From assembly GCA_964468125.1 (NCBI GenBank), contig CAYXVF010000058.1, positions 1-38,761 of the forward strand: DNA of 38,761 nt, given 5' to 3'. The DNA comes from CAYXVF01 sp964468125. GTDB lineage: Bacteria > Myxococcota > XYA12-FULL-58-9 > CAYXVF01. A model generated the notes under the pieces. The model did not search any database. It worked only from the letters and a program-made list of their open reading frames with translations, and was not told the DNA's origin. How positions within the stretch are numbered: position 1 is the stretch's first letter; each line of letters begins with the position of its first letter. The position numbers and the translations under genes are program-made. This document shows, piece by piece, positions 1-8,707 of this stretch.

Positions 1-34
1 GCCGATCGAAACGCAGATTTTCGAGAATTCGCGG

Positions 35-52
35 GACCCCCGGATAGGGGTC
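35..52 (-). terminator. Short hairpin directly after the DUF6702-like gene
   Basis: GACCCC (35-40) and GGGGTC (47-52) form a perfect 6-bp stem with a 6-nt loop. The stem touches the stop codon of the minus-strand gene ending at 51. No clear T-run follows on the minus strand, so this is at best a weak intrinsic terminator or a 3' stabilising hairpin for the kinase-peptidase-DUF6702 unit. Confidence 0.35.
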
Positions 53-554
53 AGGACGCCTCGGGCAGGAGAGGGAACGGATTGCTGCTGCGCGTGAAAG
101 ACACGGTGCGTTTGTCTTTGCCGTTGCGGACCGTCACGACGTTCATCTGCGTTGCTTCGAGCTCGAAAAACGAGGTGTTGCGCACGGACGCTCCGCTCCA
201 GCTCCCCTTCGGCCCCAGCACTTCAAAGTAGAGCCAGGTGCCTTTTGGGGTCACCTCGTGGCCCACCCAGCGAAGGGGCCAGGGAGGCCCGTCGCGCTGC
301 ACGACGAGCTTTTGGCTCATATAGCGCATGAGCGCGGCTGCGGTCTTCTCGTTCTTGGCGAAGAAATCCACGGGCTCGTCTTCGTAGATGGTGAGCGCAT
401 CCTTCAAATCGTCGAGCTCCACTTTGACCGCCACCTCGAGGACGCCACGCTCCGGACGCAGGTCGATGGTGGTGGTGGTGACGTGGCGAGGATGGGCGAA
501 GCTCGCGGCGGGCACACTGAGGACGAGCACGACGAATGCCGCAAAGGCTTTCAT
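51..554 (-). CDS. Exported DUF6702-like small protein
   Basis: This 167-residue protein begins with a clear Sec signal peptide (MKAFAAFVVLVLSVPAASFA, then HPRHV). The mature part is a compact beta-rich domain with a central E-L-D-D-L-K-D-A stretch. The fold and the downstream position relative to an M1 peptidase fit DUF6702, a family of small secreted proteins of unknown function usually found beside M1 aminopeptidases; the assignment is by recognition only. Its ATG overlaps the stop codon of the peptidase gene (ATGA), so the two are very probably translationally coupled. The pairing suggests it works with the peptidase in the periplasm or at the cell surface, for example as a chaperone or inhibitor, but nothing in the sequence proves this. 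Confidence 0.75.
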   Translation of the reverse strand: MKAFAAFVVLVLSVPAASFAHPRHVTTTTIDLRPERGVLEVAVKVELDDLKDALTIYEDEPVDFFAKNEKTAAALMRYMSQKLVVQRDGPPWPLRWVGHEVTPKGTWLYFEVLGPKGSWSGASVRNTSFFELEATQMNVVTVRNGKDKRTVSFTRSSNPFPLLPEAS

Positions 555-2866
555 TCCTCCTCCTCCTCCGCCTTCTTCTTCAACTGCATCGGGTTGTCCG
601 CGCTCTTTTTGAAGAGCTGAAACCGCGTCGGCTCCGCCGCGGGCGGGTATTGATTGTTGTCCCGGTCGGCGTCGGCGATCTCTCGGTTGGGGTCGACGTG
701 AAAGCCCGTGATCTTCTTGAAGCTCATGAAGAGCTTCGGGGCACGCTCGGGGTTGTAGCGCCAGATCTCGGCTGGGATCCGGATGAATTCCTTCTTGCCG
801 TCTTCGTAGCTGATCTCGAGCGGGATCGGCATCACGACCCCACCGTGGTTCTCGAAGTTGACCACATAGAAGTGGCGCGCGGTTCCGAGCAAACCCCTCT
901 CCCAGGGCTCGAGCTTCTCCATCATCTTCAGGAACTCGTCCCGGTCTTGCTTTGTAACGTCCAGCGGATCGTAGCTGTTGTAAAAGTCTTTCAGGTCCGG
1001 GTAGCGGTCCACCAAGCGCTTCATCTTCGCGTTGCGCTGCTCGGTGAGGTTTGGCGTCTCCTTCTCACGCTCCAGCTTGCGAAGTGCTTTGTCGCGCTTC
1101 GGGTTGCCCGTCTCGAGAATGTACTCCTTCACCTTGCCGATTCCGATGTCGACGTGGTCCGTCGAATAGAACCAGCCACGCCAGAACCAGTCGAGGTCGA
1201 TGGACGAAGCGTCTTCCATGATCCGAAAGAAATCCGCCGGCATCGGCCGTTTGAACTTCCAGCTTTGCGCGTACTTCTTGAACGCGAAATCGAAGAGCTC
1301 CCGGCCCATCACTGTCTCCCGCAGGATATTCAGGGCGGTAGCCGGTTTGCCGTAGGCGTTGTTGCCAAACTGCAGGAGCGACTCGGAGTTCGTCATGATT
1401 GGAACCTGATTCTCGCTCTTCATGTAGTCGACGATGTCTTCGGGGAACCCACGGCGGGAGGGATAATCTATTTCCCATTCTTGCTCGGCGAGGAACTGCA
1501 GGAAGGTGTTCAGGCCCTCGTCCATCCAGGTCCATTGCCGCTCGTCGGAGTTGACGATCATCGGGAAGAAGTTGTGGCCGACCTCGTGGATCACGACGCT
1601 GATGAGTCCGTACTTGCTGTGGCGCCCGGACCCGCTCACCTCCCGGTCCGCTTTGCCCCAGTAGGTTTCGTCTTCGTAGGGGCGAGGCGCGTTGAAGCAG
1701 AGCATCGGGTACTCCATGCCGCCCACGCTGCTGTTCACCGAGATCGCCACGGGGTAGGGATAGGGGAAGGTGTGGCGTGAGTAGACGTCGATGGTGTGGA
1801 CGACGGCGCGCGTGGAATAGCGGCTCCAGAGCGGCTCGCCTTCCGGCGGCCAGTAGGACATGGCGAGCACGTCGTTGCCGTTTTCCTTGAAACGTAGCGC
1901 GTCCCACATCAGCGAGCGGCTCGAGGCCCATGCAAAGTCACGCACGTTGTCGGCGTGAAACGTCCAGGTGCGGGTGCCCTTGGCCTTGGACTCCGCGTTT
2001 TCTTCCGCCTCTTCGCGCGTGATGATCAACACCGGATTCTTGGCGCTCTCTGCCTTCTTCAGCCGCTGACGCTGTGTCTCCGTGAGTACGTCCTTCGGAT
2101 TTTGGAGCACGCCGGTCGCGGCAACGATGTGGTCGCTCGGTACGGTGATCGCCACGTCGAAGTCGCCAAACTCGAGGGTGAACTCACCGCCCCCCAGAAA
2201 CTGTTTGTTCTGCCATCCATTGACATCCGTATAGGCAGCCATCCGTGGATACCACTGCGCGATGGAATAGAGCTCGTTGCGATCCCGTAGGACTTCGTAA
2301 CCCGTACGCGGGTTGAAGCGCTGAAGATCGTTGACCTGGTAGGTCCAGCCGATGCGCATCTCGAAACTCTGCTCGGGAGCGAGGGGGGCCGGCAGATCGA
2401 TGCGCATCATCGTGCCCACGACGGTGTGCGCGAGCTTCTTGCCGTTCTTTTGCTCGACCCGAGTGAGCTTTAGGCGTCCGTCGAACTTCTCCATGTAGAG
2501 GAGGCGGGCGAGCGTCCCGAAGCCGAGCTTCTCAAAGCTCGGGGCGACCTCGGCCAGCTGAGCATCGGAGAAGCGATGGTGCTGGTTGTTGTCGAGCTGA
2601 ATCCAGAGGTAGTCGAGAGCGTGGGGTGAGTTGTTCTGGTAGCGGATCGTCTCGTCACCGGTGATGCGATGCTCACGCTCATCCAGAGTCACGCGAATGT
2701 CGTAGTCGACACGCTGCTGCCAGTAGCCCGGGCCCGAAAAGCCCGAGCCCAGGCGCCCTTCGTCTGGTGTCGGAAGGACCTCTTCGAGCTGGCGAAAGCG
2801 GTCATGGTCGCCGTGGGCCGAGGCAACGGCCGGGGCAAACAGAACGGACAATGTCAGAACGCGCAT
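551..2866 (-). CDS. Exported M1-family metallopeptidase
   Basis: A zinc-dependent aminopeptidase-like protein of the M1 (gluzincin) family. Numbered from a TTG at 2878, the zinc motif H-E-V-G-H is at residues 431-435 and the third ligand Glu at 454 (W-M-D-E-G-L-N), which is the canonical HEXXH-18-E spacing. A G-G-M-E-Y motif upstream corresponds to the GAMEN substrate-binding motif. I prefer the ATG at 2866, because MRVLTLSVLFAPAVASA is then a textbook signal peptide followed by HGDHD. The N-terminal half is the beta-rich M1 saddle domain. The C-terminus is highly charged and ends K-K-K-A-E-E-E-E-E. The kinase-like gene lies about 50 bp upstream on the same strand and the DUF6702-like gene overlaps downstream. 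Substrate specificity cannot be read from sequence. Confidence 0.92.
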   Translation of the reverse strand: MRVLTLSVLFAPAVASAHGDHDRFRQLEEVLPTPDEGRLGSGFSGPGYWQQRVDYDIRVTLDEREHRITGDETIRYQNNSPHALDYLWIQLDNNQHHRFSDAQLAEVAPSFEKLGFGTLARLLYMEKFDGRLKLTRVEQKNGKKLAHTVVGTMMRIDLPAPLAPEQSFEMRIGWTYQVNDLQRFNPRTGYEVLRDRNELYSIAQWYPRMAAYTDVNGWQNKQFLGGGEFTLEFGDFDVAITVPSDHIVAATGVLQNPKDVLTETQRQRLKKAESAKNPVLIITREEAEENAESKAKGTRTWTFHADNVRDFAWASSRSLMWDALRFKENGNDVLAMSYWPPEGEPLWSRYSTRAVVHTIDVYSRHTFPYPYPVAISVNSSVGGMEYPMLCFNAPRPYEDETYWGKADREVSGSGRHSKYGLISVVIHEVGHNFFPMIVNSDERQWTWMDEGLNTFLQFLAEQEWEIDYPSRRGFPEDIVDYMKSENQVPIMTNSESLLQFGNNAYGKPATALNILRETVMGRELFDFAFKKYAQSWKFKRPMPADFFRIMEDASSIDLDWFWRGWFYSTDHVDIGIGKVKEYILETGNPKRDKALRKLEREKETPNLTEQRNAKMKRLVDRYPDLKDFYNSYDPLDVTKQDRDEFLKMMEKLEPWERGLLGTARHFYVVNFENHGGVVMPIPLEISYEDGKKEFIRIPAEIWRYNPERAPKLFMSFKKITGFHVDPNREIADADRDNNQYPPAAEPTRFQLFKKSADNPMQLKKKAEEEEE
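555..568 (-). promoter_or_regulatory. Ribosome binding site made from poly-Glu codons
   Basis: The last codons of the M1 peptidase encode five glutamates with repeated GAG, giving a GGAGGAGGA stretch immediately upstream of the overlapping ATG of the DUF6702-like gene. The C-terminal acidic tail of one protein therefore doubles as a strong Shine-Dalgarno sequence for the next. Confidence 0.7.
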
Positions 2867-2916
2867 AGACTCGTGCAAGGTAGTTCCACTCTCCGCAGGC
2901 GCAAGTGAGGGGCCTC

Positions 2917-4194
2917 TCAGCGGTGCTTGGGCCAGGTGATGAGGGTGCAGCCACGCTCGGCCAGCTGAAGCCGGCCGCCGCCTCGGAGGCTCAGGCGCGC
3001 AGCAATGGAGAGGTTTGAGCTGCTGTCGCCGAGCAGGACGGGCTCAGATGGCTCGACGACGAGCTCGAACCAGGCGCTGTCGTGCTCCGCCAGCGTGATG
3101 CGCGCGTTCGCACCCACCGCCGCGTAGTGGGCGAGTACCGCGAGCAGGGCGTGAATGAAGCAAGCTCGTCCTCCGGTGCCACGAAGTGACGGCCGAGCAG
3201 CGTCGCATTCGACCCCGGCGAGCTGGCTGACTTCCGCGAGCGCTTCGGCGACGGAAAAACCGCGATGGGGATCGTCAGACTGGCTGGCCAGGCGAATGAT
3301 CCGTTCGATGCTGCTCGAGATTCGTTGTGCCGCGCCGAGGCTTTCGCTCACGAGCTCCTGGGTCTCTGCGGCTGGGGCGCCCTGGAGCAGGTCTTCGAGG
3401 TTGGGGAGCAGGTAGGCGAGGGGCTGATTGATCTCGTGGGCGAAACGATCGGCGAGGCGACCGATTGCCGCGAGCCGCGCGGTGGCTTCGAGCTCGGCTT
3501 CGAGCTCGCGACGGTCCGTGACATCCGTGCCCAGCACAAACAGTGCGCTATCGCCGGCCTCGAGCTGTTCGGCCTCGAAATACGTCCAAAGAATGCGTCG
3601 GATCTCGCCGTCCTGGCTCACCGCCGCTTCGAGCATCGAGCGTCCGTCGGGCGGGGGCCATGCCACGCCGAGGGTGAGCTCCGCGGCATGGGCGCCTTTG
3701 AGCGCGCTTTCATGGCTTCCCGCGAGCGCCGCCGCCGCGCCGTTGCTACGGACGATGCACCCATCTCCGTCGAGCACGAGCACCGGGGCAGCGAGATGCT
3801 CCAAGAGCGCGTCGAGGAACGCGTGCCCCTCGTGGACCGTGCCTTCGACGAGCATCATCGTTCGATCGTCGACCACGATTCCGGTGCAATAACAGCGAAC
3901 CGTCTGCGCTCTTCCGTCGGGATAGAAGGTCCAGTCTTCGCGGATTCCTTCGCCCGCTCGAAAACGCAACAGATAGGAGGCGAGCCGCGCCCGGGTGTCC
4001 GAGCTCATGTCCGTGGTGAAATCACGCTGAGTCAGCGCTTCGAGGGAGGGCGCGCGCCAGAGAGGCAGCGCAGAGGCATTGGCCCAGACCATTCGCTCGT
4101 TCTGAATGTCGAACACCCAGACCGGCGTTCTGAGCAGCTCGAACGCCTTTCGGGTTTCGTCGCTCAGGACAGGCAGGTTCGCGCTGGCGGTCAT
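2917..4194 (-). CDS. PAS-domain histidine kinase-like protein with degenerate ATPase domain
   Basis: Two PAS-like sensor segments (about residues 20-125 and 135-240) precede a HisKA dimerisation/phosphoacceptor helix containing A-H-E-I-N-Q-P-L, with the His near residue 253 from the ATG at 4194. A TTG at 4230 would add 12 residues. No membrane segment or signal peptide is seen, so the sensor is cytoplasmic. The C-terminal part keeps the end of a HATPase fold (L-S-I-A-A-R-L followed by R-G-G-G-R-L-Q-L), but I find no N-box asparagine and no D-x-G-x-G ATP-lid motif. It may therefore be a pseudokinase or phosphotransfer hub rather than an active kinase. No response regulator is adjacent. It probably heads the unit that includes the M1 peptidase. 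Confidence 0.82.
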   Translation of the reverse strand: MTASANLPVLSDETRKAFELLRTPVWVFDIQNERMVWANASALPLWRAPSLEALTQRDFTTDMSSDTRARLASYLLRFRAGEGIREDWTFYPDGRAQTVRCYCTGIVVDDRTMMLVEGTVHEGHAFLDALLEHLAAPVLVLDGDGCIVRSNGAAAALAGSHESALKGAHAAELTLGVAWPPPDGRSMLEAAVSQDGEIRRILWTYFEAEQLEAGDSALFVLGTDVTDRRELEAELEATARLAAIGRLADRFAHEINQPLAYLLPNLEDLLQGAPAAETQELVSESLGAAQRISSSIERIIRLASQSDDPHRGFSVAEALAEVSQLAGVECDAARPSLRGTGGRACFIHALLAVLAHYAAVGANARITLAEHDSAWFELVVEPSEPVLLGDSSSNLSIAARLSLRGGGRLQLAERGCTLITWPKHR

Positions 4195-4230
4195 GGAGCA
4201 GACCATGAGTCCGCACGGCCGAGCGATCAA

Positions 4231-4763
4231 GCCGGTGCCCGGGCGGGGCGAACCTAACGCGCGTCAATCGACGGATTGATCTAGCGCAAGGCGGCGCGTC
4301 GGAATGAATGATGAGGTGGTGTTTGCCGTGGCTGGGTTTCGACCGCGAGCCGCACCGGATGGTTTCCGAAAGGAGGCGATATGCGACGCCGTGCTGGCAG
4401 GTTGCTGCAGCGCAAGTGGTCGTGCCGGTCCGGGTATCCCCGAAACCGTTCAACGCCGATCGGCAGAAGCTGCGCCGGTGCTCATCAGCGCGCCGACGTA
4501 CGAATGCCCACGACCGCCGCAGGTCGTGTGGTGGACTCCGGCTCGCCCTCGAGCCCTGACATCGCGCATCCCGCGCGCCCACTCTCGTCGTCGCGTCTAG
4601 CGCACGCGACGCCTCATCGGCCATGATGCCGACCGGGTGAACAGCGGCTGCGGAAGGTCTGAGGAATCACGGGGGCGACCGGAGTCAGTTTCTTTCTGCC
4701 ACTCTACGCCCGGCTTCACCGTGACCTTTTCAGCTTGAGTTACTCAAGGCGCGAGAGAAGACC
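4231..4763. other. Gap without a convincing gene, carrying two GC-rich hairpins
   Basis: This divergent region separates the kinase-like gene from the CoA-transferase. It holds two perfect inverted repeats. CACGACC (4509-4515) pairs with GGTCGTG (4522-4528) across a 6-nt loop. CGTCGCGT (4589-4596) pairs with ACGCGACG (4604-4611) across a 7-nt loop. A very strong Shine-Dalgarno (AAAGGAGG) precedes an ATG at 4381, but the 81-residue Arg/Ser/Pro-rich product resembles no protein I know and both hairpins lie inside it. A structured leader or small RNA is possible, as is unselected sequence. Confidence 0.4.
4734..4748. promoter_or_regulatory. Dyad just upstream of the CoA-transferase start
   Basis: CTTGAG, a 3-nt TTA spacer, then CTCAAG form a perfect 6-bp inverted repeat ending 15 bp before the ATG. 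It could be an operator half-site pair or a small RNA hairpin close to the GAGAAG ribosome binding site. The binding protein is unknown. Confidence 0.4.
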
Positions 4764-6104
4764 ATGGAAATAGCGGAAAAATTCAAGCGGAAGCTCATCT
4801 CCGTCGATCGAGCGTTGGATCTGATCGAGTCAAACCACGAGATCGTTTCCGCACTCGCGGCCTCGGAGCCTCGGGCCATAATGTCTCAGCTCCACACGAT
4901 CAAAGACCGTGTCGAAGGCGTGTCGGTCATCACCTGCCTGCCGCTCCAGGACTATGAGTTCTTCGCGAACCCCGAAATGAAGGGCCACTTCTTTCACGAA
5001 GCTTGGTTCTACTCCCCCGGGATTCGGAGAGCCCATCGCGAAGCAAAGACATGCAGCTTCATTCCGAATCATCTTCACGCCGCGGGAAGAGATCGCCTTT
5101 CCTTCCGCAAGCCGAACCTCTTTGTCGGATCGTGCACCCCGCCAGATCGTCAGGGCTACGTCTCACTCTCTCTCAGCGCAACCTACGAGCGCGAGATGAT
5201 CGAGGCCGCGGACCTTTCCGTGTTGGAGGTCAACGAGAACCTCCCGTTCACCTATGGTGATACGATCATTCATCTCGACGAGATCGACTATCTCATCGAG
5301 AACCACCTGCCCATTCCTGAGGTGCCGGCCGAGGAGCCGAGCGAAAAAGACCGTGCGATCGGCTCTCACATCAGTGAGCTGATCGAAGACGGGTCGACCC
5401 TCCAGCTGGGGATCGGAGGGATCCCAAATGCGGTGTCCGTCGCTTTGCTCGAAAAGAAGGACATCGGCATTCACACTGAAATGTTCACCGACGGCATGGT
5501 CGACCTCTACCACGCCGGGGTGATCAGCCGGGTTCCTCACGCCATCCGCGAGCGAGTCTTGTCCGGAAAGATGGTGGCGACCTTCGCCTTGGGCACGCGG
5601 AAGCTCTACGATTTCCTGGATCACAACCCGGCGGTCGCGATGATGCAGGGCGCATGGGTGAACGACCCTTACGTGATCTCAAAGAATGACCGCCAAGTCT
5701 CCATCAACACCGCGCTCGAAGTCGACCTGGTCGGCCAAGTCTGCTCGGAGACTATCGGACACCAGCAATTCAGTGGGACCGGCGGGCAGGCGGATACCGC
5801 CATCGGCGCGCAGATGTCCGCGAACGGGAAGTCATTCATCGCTCTTTACTCAACCGCGAACGTCCGGAAACCGGATGGAAGCCGAGTGCGCAAATCAAAG
5901 ATTGTTCCAGCCTTTGCGCCAGGCGCTTGCGTGACCCTGCACCGGGCTAACGTGGACTACGTCGTCACCGAATACGGAGCCGTTCGGCTGAAAGGGTGCT
6001 CCGTTCGCGAGCGGGTGAAACGGCTGATCTCGATTGCTCACCCAGACTTCCGCGACGAGCTGCAGGATGAGGCTCTGAAAATGGAGCTGACAGACCTCCA
6101 CTGA
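4764..6104 (+). CDS. Acetyl-CoA hydrolase/transferase family CoA-transferase (4-hydroxybutyrate CoA-transferase-like)
   Basis: A 446-residue cytoplasmic enzyme of the acetyl-CoA hydrolase/transferase family, which moves CoA between acyl groups through a glutamyl-CoA thioester. The glycine-rich G-I-G-G-I-P-N-A-V loop near residue 217 and E-M-F-T-D-G-M-V-D-L are family hallmarks. Glu239 in the latter aligns with the catalytic Glu of clostridial 4-hydroxybutyrate CoA-transferase. Length matches that group. The start has a GAGAAG ribosome binding site 6 nt upstream. The acyl substrate cannot be decided: acetate, butyrate, propionate and 4-hydroxybutyrate types share these motifs. No adjacent fermentation gene helps, although an acyl-CoA dehydrogenase lies elsewhere in the window. 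Confidence 0.9.
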   Translation: MEIAEKFKRKLISVDRALDLIESNHEIVSALAASEPRAIMSQLHTIKDRVEGVSVITCLPLQDYEFFANPEMKGHFFHEAWFYSPGIRRAHREAKTCSFIPNHLHAAGRDRLSFRKPNLFVGSCTPPDRQGYVSLSLSATYEREMIEAADLSVLEVNENLPFTYGDTIIHLDEIDYLIENHLPIPEVPAEEPSEKDRAIGSHISELIEDGSTLQLGIGGIPNAVSVALLEKKDIGIHTEMFTDGMVDLYHAGVISRVPHAIRERVLSGKMVATFALGTRKLYDFLDHNPAVAMMQGAWVNDPYVISKNDRQVSINTALEVDLVGQVCSETIGHQQFSGTGGQADTAIGAQMSANGKSFIALYSTANVRKPDGSRVRKSKIVPAFAPGACVTLHRANVDYVVTEYGAVRLKGCSVRERVKRLISIAHPDFRDELQDEALKMELTDLH

Positions 6105-6238
6105 AGGCAGTCTTTCCTGGCGCCGCAGTCTCCACCGCTGGGCAACACTCCGGTGACGACTCCGATAATTGCGGTCGGGAGGGAATCATCGGGCCCCGCT
6201 TTCTGCGGCCTGAAGTCGTCCCAGAGTAGGATAATTCG

Positions 6239-8677
6239 ATGAACATCGCGGCCGCGGGCGCTGCTACGAGCGCTTCTTTTCGTCGCGAGGTGGAAGACCG
6301 CCTCGCACCCTTCTTCAAAGCCGAGCTCGGCGGAAGCCTCACCCTCGACGAGGCGCCGGTCGTACGCGAAGCGGCGCCGCCGGACTTCAAGCGGCTGTTG
6401 TCGTTGTTCTTGGACGACAAGCGGGCGAGCGGCGACACCCGCCCGAGCAGCCTGAGCGAATTCAGCCTGTGGGCGGATACGCGCCGTCTGCGCTTCGCCG
6501 CCTCCGAGACTTTCTTCAGCGACGCGCACGTCCTCGTCTCGCGCTACGGCAAGAAGGGCATGTCGAGTGCGGCCGAACGCCTCCGCACCGACGCGGAAAG
6601 CCAAACGGACCGCGACTACGGCGACTTCATGCGCTACGTCGCCGCCCTTCTCGACCGCTTCATGGCCGAAGCGACCCCGGAGGTGAAGACCGCCACTCAG
6701 TTCAATTACTGGATGGGCAAGGAGCTCGCGGCGGCGGAGTCGATGGACGCGATCGCGGCGGCCTACCCGTCGATGGCTGCTGCATACCTGAACATGCAGG
6801 AACGCTCCCGGGAGGGCAGCTCCCGTCTCGCAGACCAGGAGATCAACAATCCAAAAGGCGGCTTCACCGGCGACCTCGAGCCGCGGATGGGGGACGAGAA
6901 CCCGGGCACGCGCGCACTCGGTCCAGATCTCGCGAGCAGAGCCGCCGGCAAAAACGCGGACGGCCAGAAGATCTTTCCGAGCGCGCGCGAAGTGTCCGAA
7001 GCGCTCGCAAAGGTGGGGGAGGGCAACGAATCCGCAAAGAGTAAAAACCTCACCCAATGGGTGATGCAATGGGGACAATTCGTCGACCACGACTTTGCCT
7101 TGTTCCCGGAGAATACCGCGCGACCGCGGGTGATCGAGAACGACGACGGTAGCTCGATCTTCATCTTCGAAGCCGACTCGGTGAAGGACGCTGAGGGTCG
7201 AAAGACCGTTCCCAACAACATCACCGGATTCATCGACGCCTCGAATGTCTATGGCTCCGATGAGCTGCGGACGGCTCTGCTCCGCGAGCCCCCGAAGGTC
7301 GTCGAGGGCGCTCCAAAGGTCGGGCAGATGCGCGTGTCCGTAGGGGAGAGCGGCGAGGTCTTGCCGCCGACTTGGTCGCAGTTTTGGGCCGCCGGCCTGC
7401 ACGTCGAAACGGACCCGGGCGACGTCCTCGCCCGAACCGCAGCAGGGCTCGAGCGCGCGATCGCCGATCTCGAAGCGAAGCCCGGAAGTGATTGTGACCC
7501 TGGGATTCAGGAGCAGCTGCGCAGGCTTCGAGGCCAGCTCGACGAGACCATCGCGGCCCAGGGCAAGACCTTCGTAGCCGGTGACCTGCGGGTGTCGGAG
7601 CAGCCGGGTCTCACGGCGATCCACACCCTGTTGCTTCGGGAGCACAACCGCGTCGCGGAGAAGACCGCGGCGCGCTTTCTCGCCGAGGGGCCCGACGCGT
7701 GGAAGCGGCACTTCGACTCGCTCGAGAAATTTGACGAGTTCGTCTTCACCTATGCGCGGAACTACGTCACCGGAGTCGTGCAGCAGATCACCTTCCACGA
7801 GTGGCTGCCGGCGCTCATCGGCGAGCGCAACGCGATTGGGGACTACAGCTTCGATCCCGCAGCGGATCCGCGCCAGCAGCTCGAATTCGCCGCGGCGCTG
7901 TTTCGCATCGGCCATACGCTGGTGCCGAACGAGCTTCTTCGCATCGAGGAAGATGGAGACGTGGAGCGGATCGGTCTGCGCGAAGCTTTCTTCCGCCCGG
8001 CGCTCGCCACGGAAAAGGGCGTGGATGGCGTCGTCCGGGGCCTGACCGTCGCCGGGGAGCGCTTCGACCCGAAGGTCGTCGATGCGATCCGCGAGTTCCT
8101 GTTCGAGGCGCATCAGGGCGACGATACCCTTCAAATTCGCATGGACCTCGTCGCGACGAACCTCCTGCGCGGACGGGAGCTCGAGATCGCGTCCTACAAC
8201 GAGTTGAGAGAGGTTCATGGGCTGGAGCGCTATACGCGCTTCGAGCAGATCAGCGATGACCCCAAGGTGGTGGAGGGCCTGCGAACGCTCTATCAGCGCG
8301 AGGGTCTCAGTGAGGCCGACGCAGTGAACCAGATCGAGGCATGGATCGGCGCGGTCTGCGAGAAGCACGCCCCCGGCAGCGATGTCGGAGAGCTGATCGC
8401 CGCGGCTTTCAAGGAGCGTTTCACCCAGTTGCAAAACGGCGACCGCTTCAATTTCAATCACGCCGGTGAGTTCGAGAATCTCGCCACCGCGGCGCAAGAA
8501 GCGACGCGTCGACGCAACGCCGGCGCTTCGTCGTTCAAGTTTCTTCCCGGAGACAAAGAAGAGATCCGAAACACGAGCCTCTTCGACCTCGCAGCGCGCA
8601 ATGGGGTGAGGGATCTGCCGAGGGACCAGCCCAATCTCTTCAAGCAGGCCGCGGCACAATCACCGAAAGAGCAGTGA
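6239..8677 (+). CDS. Animal-type heme peroxidase with long N-terminal extension
   Basis: An 812-residue member of the myeloperoxidase/cyclooxygenase superfamily. The distal motif W-G-Q-F-V-D-H-D-F puts Gln280, Asp283 and distal His284 in the positions of myeloperoxidase Gln91, Asp94 and His95. R-V-S-E-Q-P gives Arg451 and Glu454, the catalytic Arg and the second heme-ester residue; the Met that makes the sulfonium link in myeloperoxidase is Gln455, as in lactoperoxidase. H-T-L-L-L-R-E-H-N-R is near-identical to the mammalian core. Proximal His559 lies in F-R-I-G-H-T and its Asn partner is Asn641. Residues 1 to about 255 are helical and match no domain I know. There is no signal peptide, so the enzyme is cytoplasmic or leaves by a non-Sec route. 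The receiver-like gene follows after 30 bp. Confidence 0.92.
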   Translation: MNIAAAGAATSASFRREVEDRLAPFFKAELGGSLTLDEAPVVREAAPPDFKRLLSLFLDDKRASGDTRPSSLSEFSLWADTRRLRFAASETFFSDAHVLVSRYGKKGMSSAAERLRTDAESQTDRDYGDFMRYVAALLDRFMAEATPEVKTATQFNYWMGKELAAAESMDAIAAAYPSMAAAYLNMQERSREGSSRLADQEINNPKGGFTGDLEPRMGDENPGTRALGPDLASRAAGKNADGQKIFPSAREVSEALAKVGEGNESAKSKNLTQWVMQWGQFVDHDFALFPENTARPRVIENDDGSSIFIFEADSVKDAEGRKTVPNNITGFIDASNVYGSDELRTALLREPPKVVEGAPKVGQMRVSVGESGEVLPPTWSQFWAAGLHVETDPGDVLARTAAGLERAIADLEAKPGSDCDPGIQEQLRRLRGQLDETIAAQGKTFVAGDLRVSEQPGLTAIHTLLLREHNRVAEKTAARFLAEGPDAWKRHFDSLEKFDEFVFTYARNYVTGVVQQITFHEWLPALIGERNAIGDYSFDPAADPRQQLEFAAALFRIGHTLVPNELLRIEEDGDVERIGLREAFFRPALATEKGVDGVVRGLTVAGERFDPKVVDAIREFLFEAHQGDDTLQIRMDLVATNLLRGRELEIASYNELREVHGLERYTRFEQISDDPKVVEGLRTLYQREGLSEADAVNQIEAWIGAVCEKHAPGSDVGELIAAAFKERFTQLQNGDRFNFNHAGEFENLATAAQEATRRRNAGASSFKFLPGDKEEIRNTSLFDLAARNGVRDLPRDQPNLFKQAAAQSPKEQ

Positions 8678-8707
8678 TCGAAAAAATGACCTAAATATCG
8701 CGCACGC

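Noticed and set aside
4022..4624. A 200-codon minus-strand frame overlapping the kinase-like gene start.
   Set aside because: It is Arg/Ser/Cys-rich with no domain and conflicts with the PAS domain coding of the kinase-like gene.
4381..4626. An 81-codon frame with an excellent AAAGGAGG ribosome binding site.
   Set aside because: The product is Arg/Ser/Pro-rich with no recognisable pattern, both intergenic hairpins lie inside it, and competing frames overlap it. Kept only as a remark on the gap.
6180..6215. A possible terminator between the CoA-transferase and peroxidase genes.
   Set aside because: Only a 4-bp CCGC/GCGG stem is supported and there is no T-run.
6038..8659. An 873-codon open frame on the minus strand opposite the heme peroxidase gene.
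   Set aside because: The plus strand encodes a full peroxidase with every catalytic motif. The antisense frame has no recognisable domain and is explained by GC-rich codon bias, as are similar long antisense frames at 23678-25618, 22157-23554, 30904-32133 and 536-1780.
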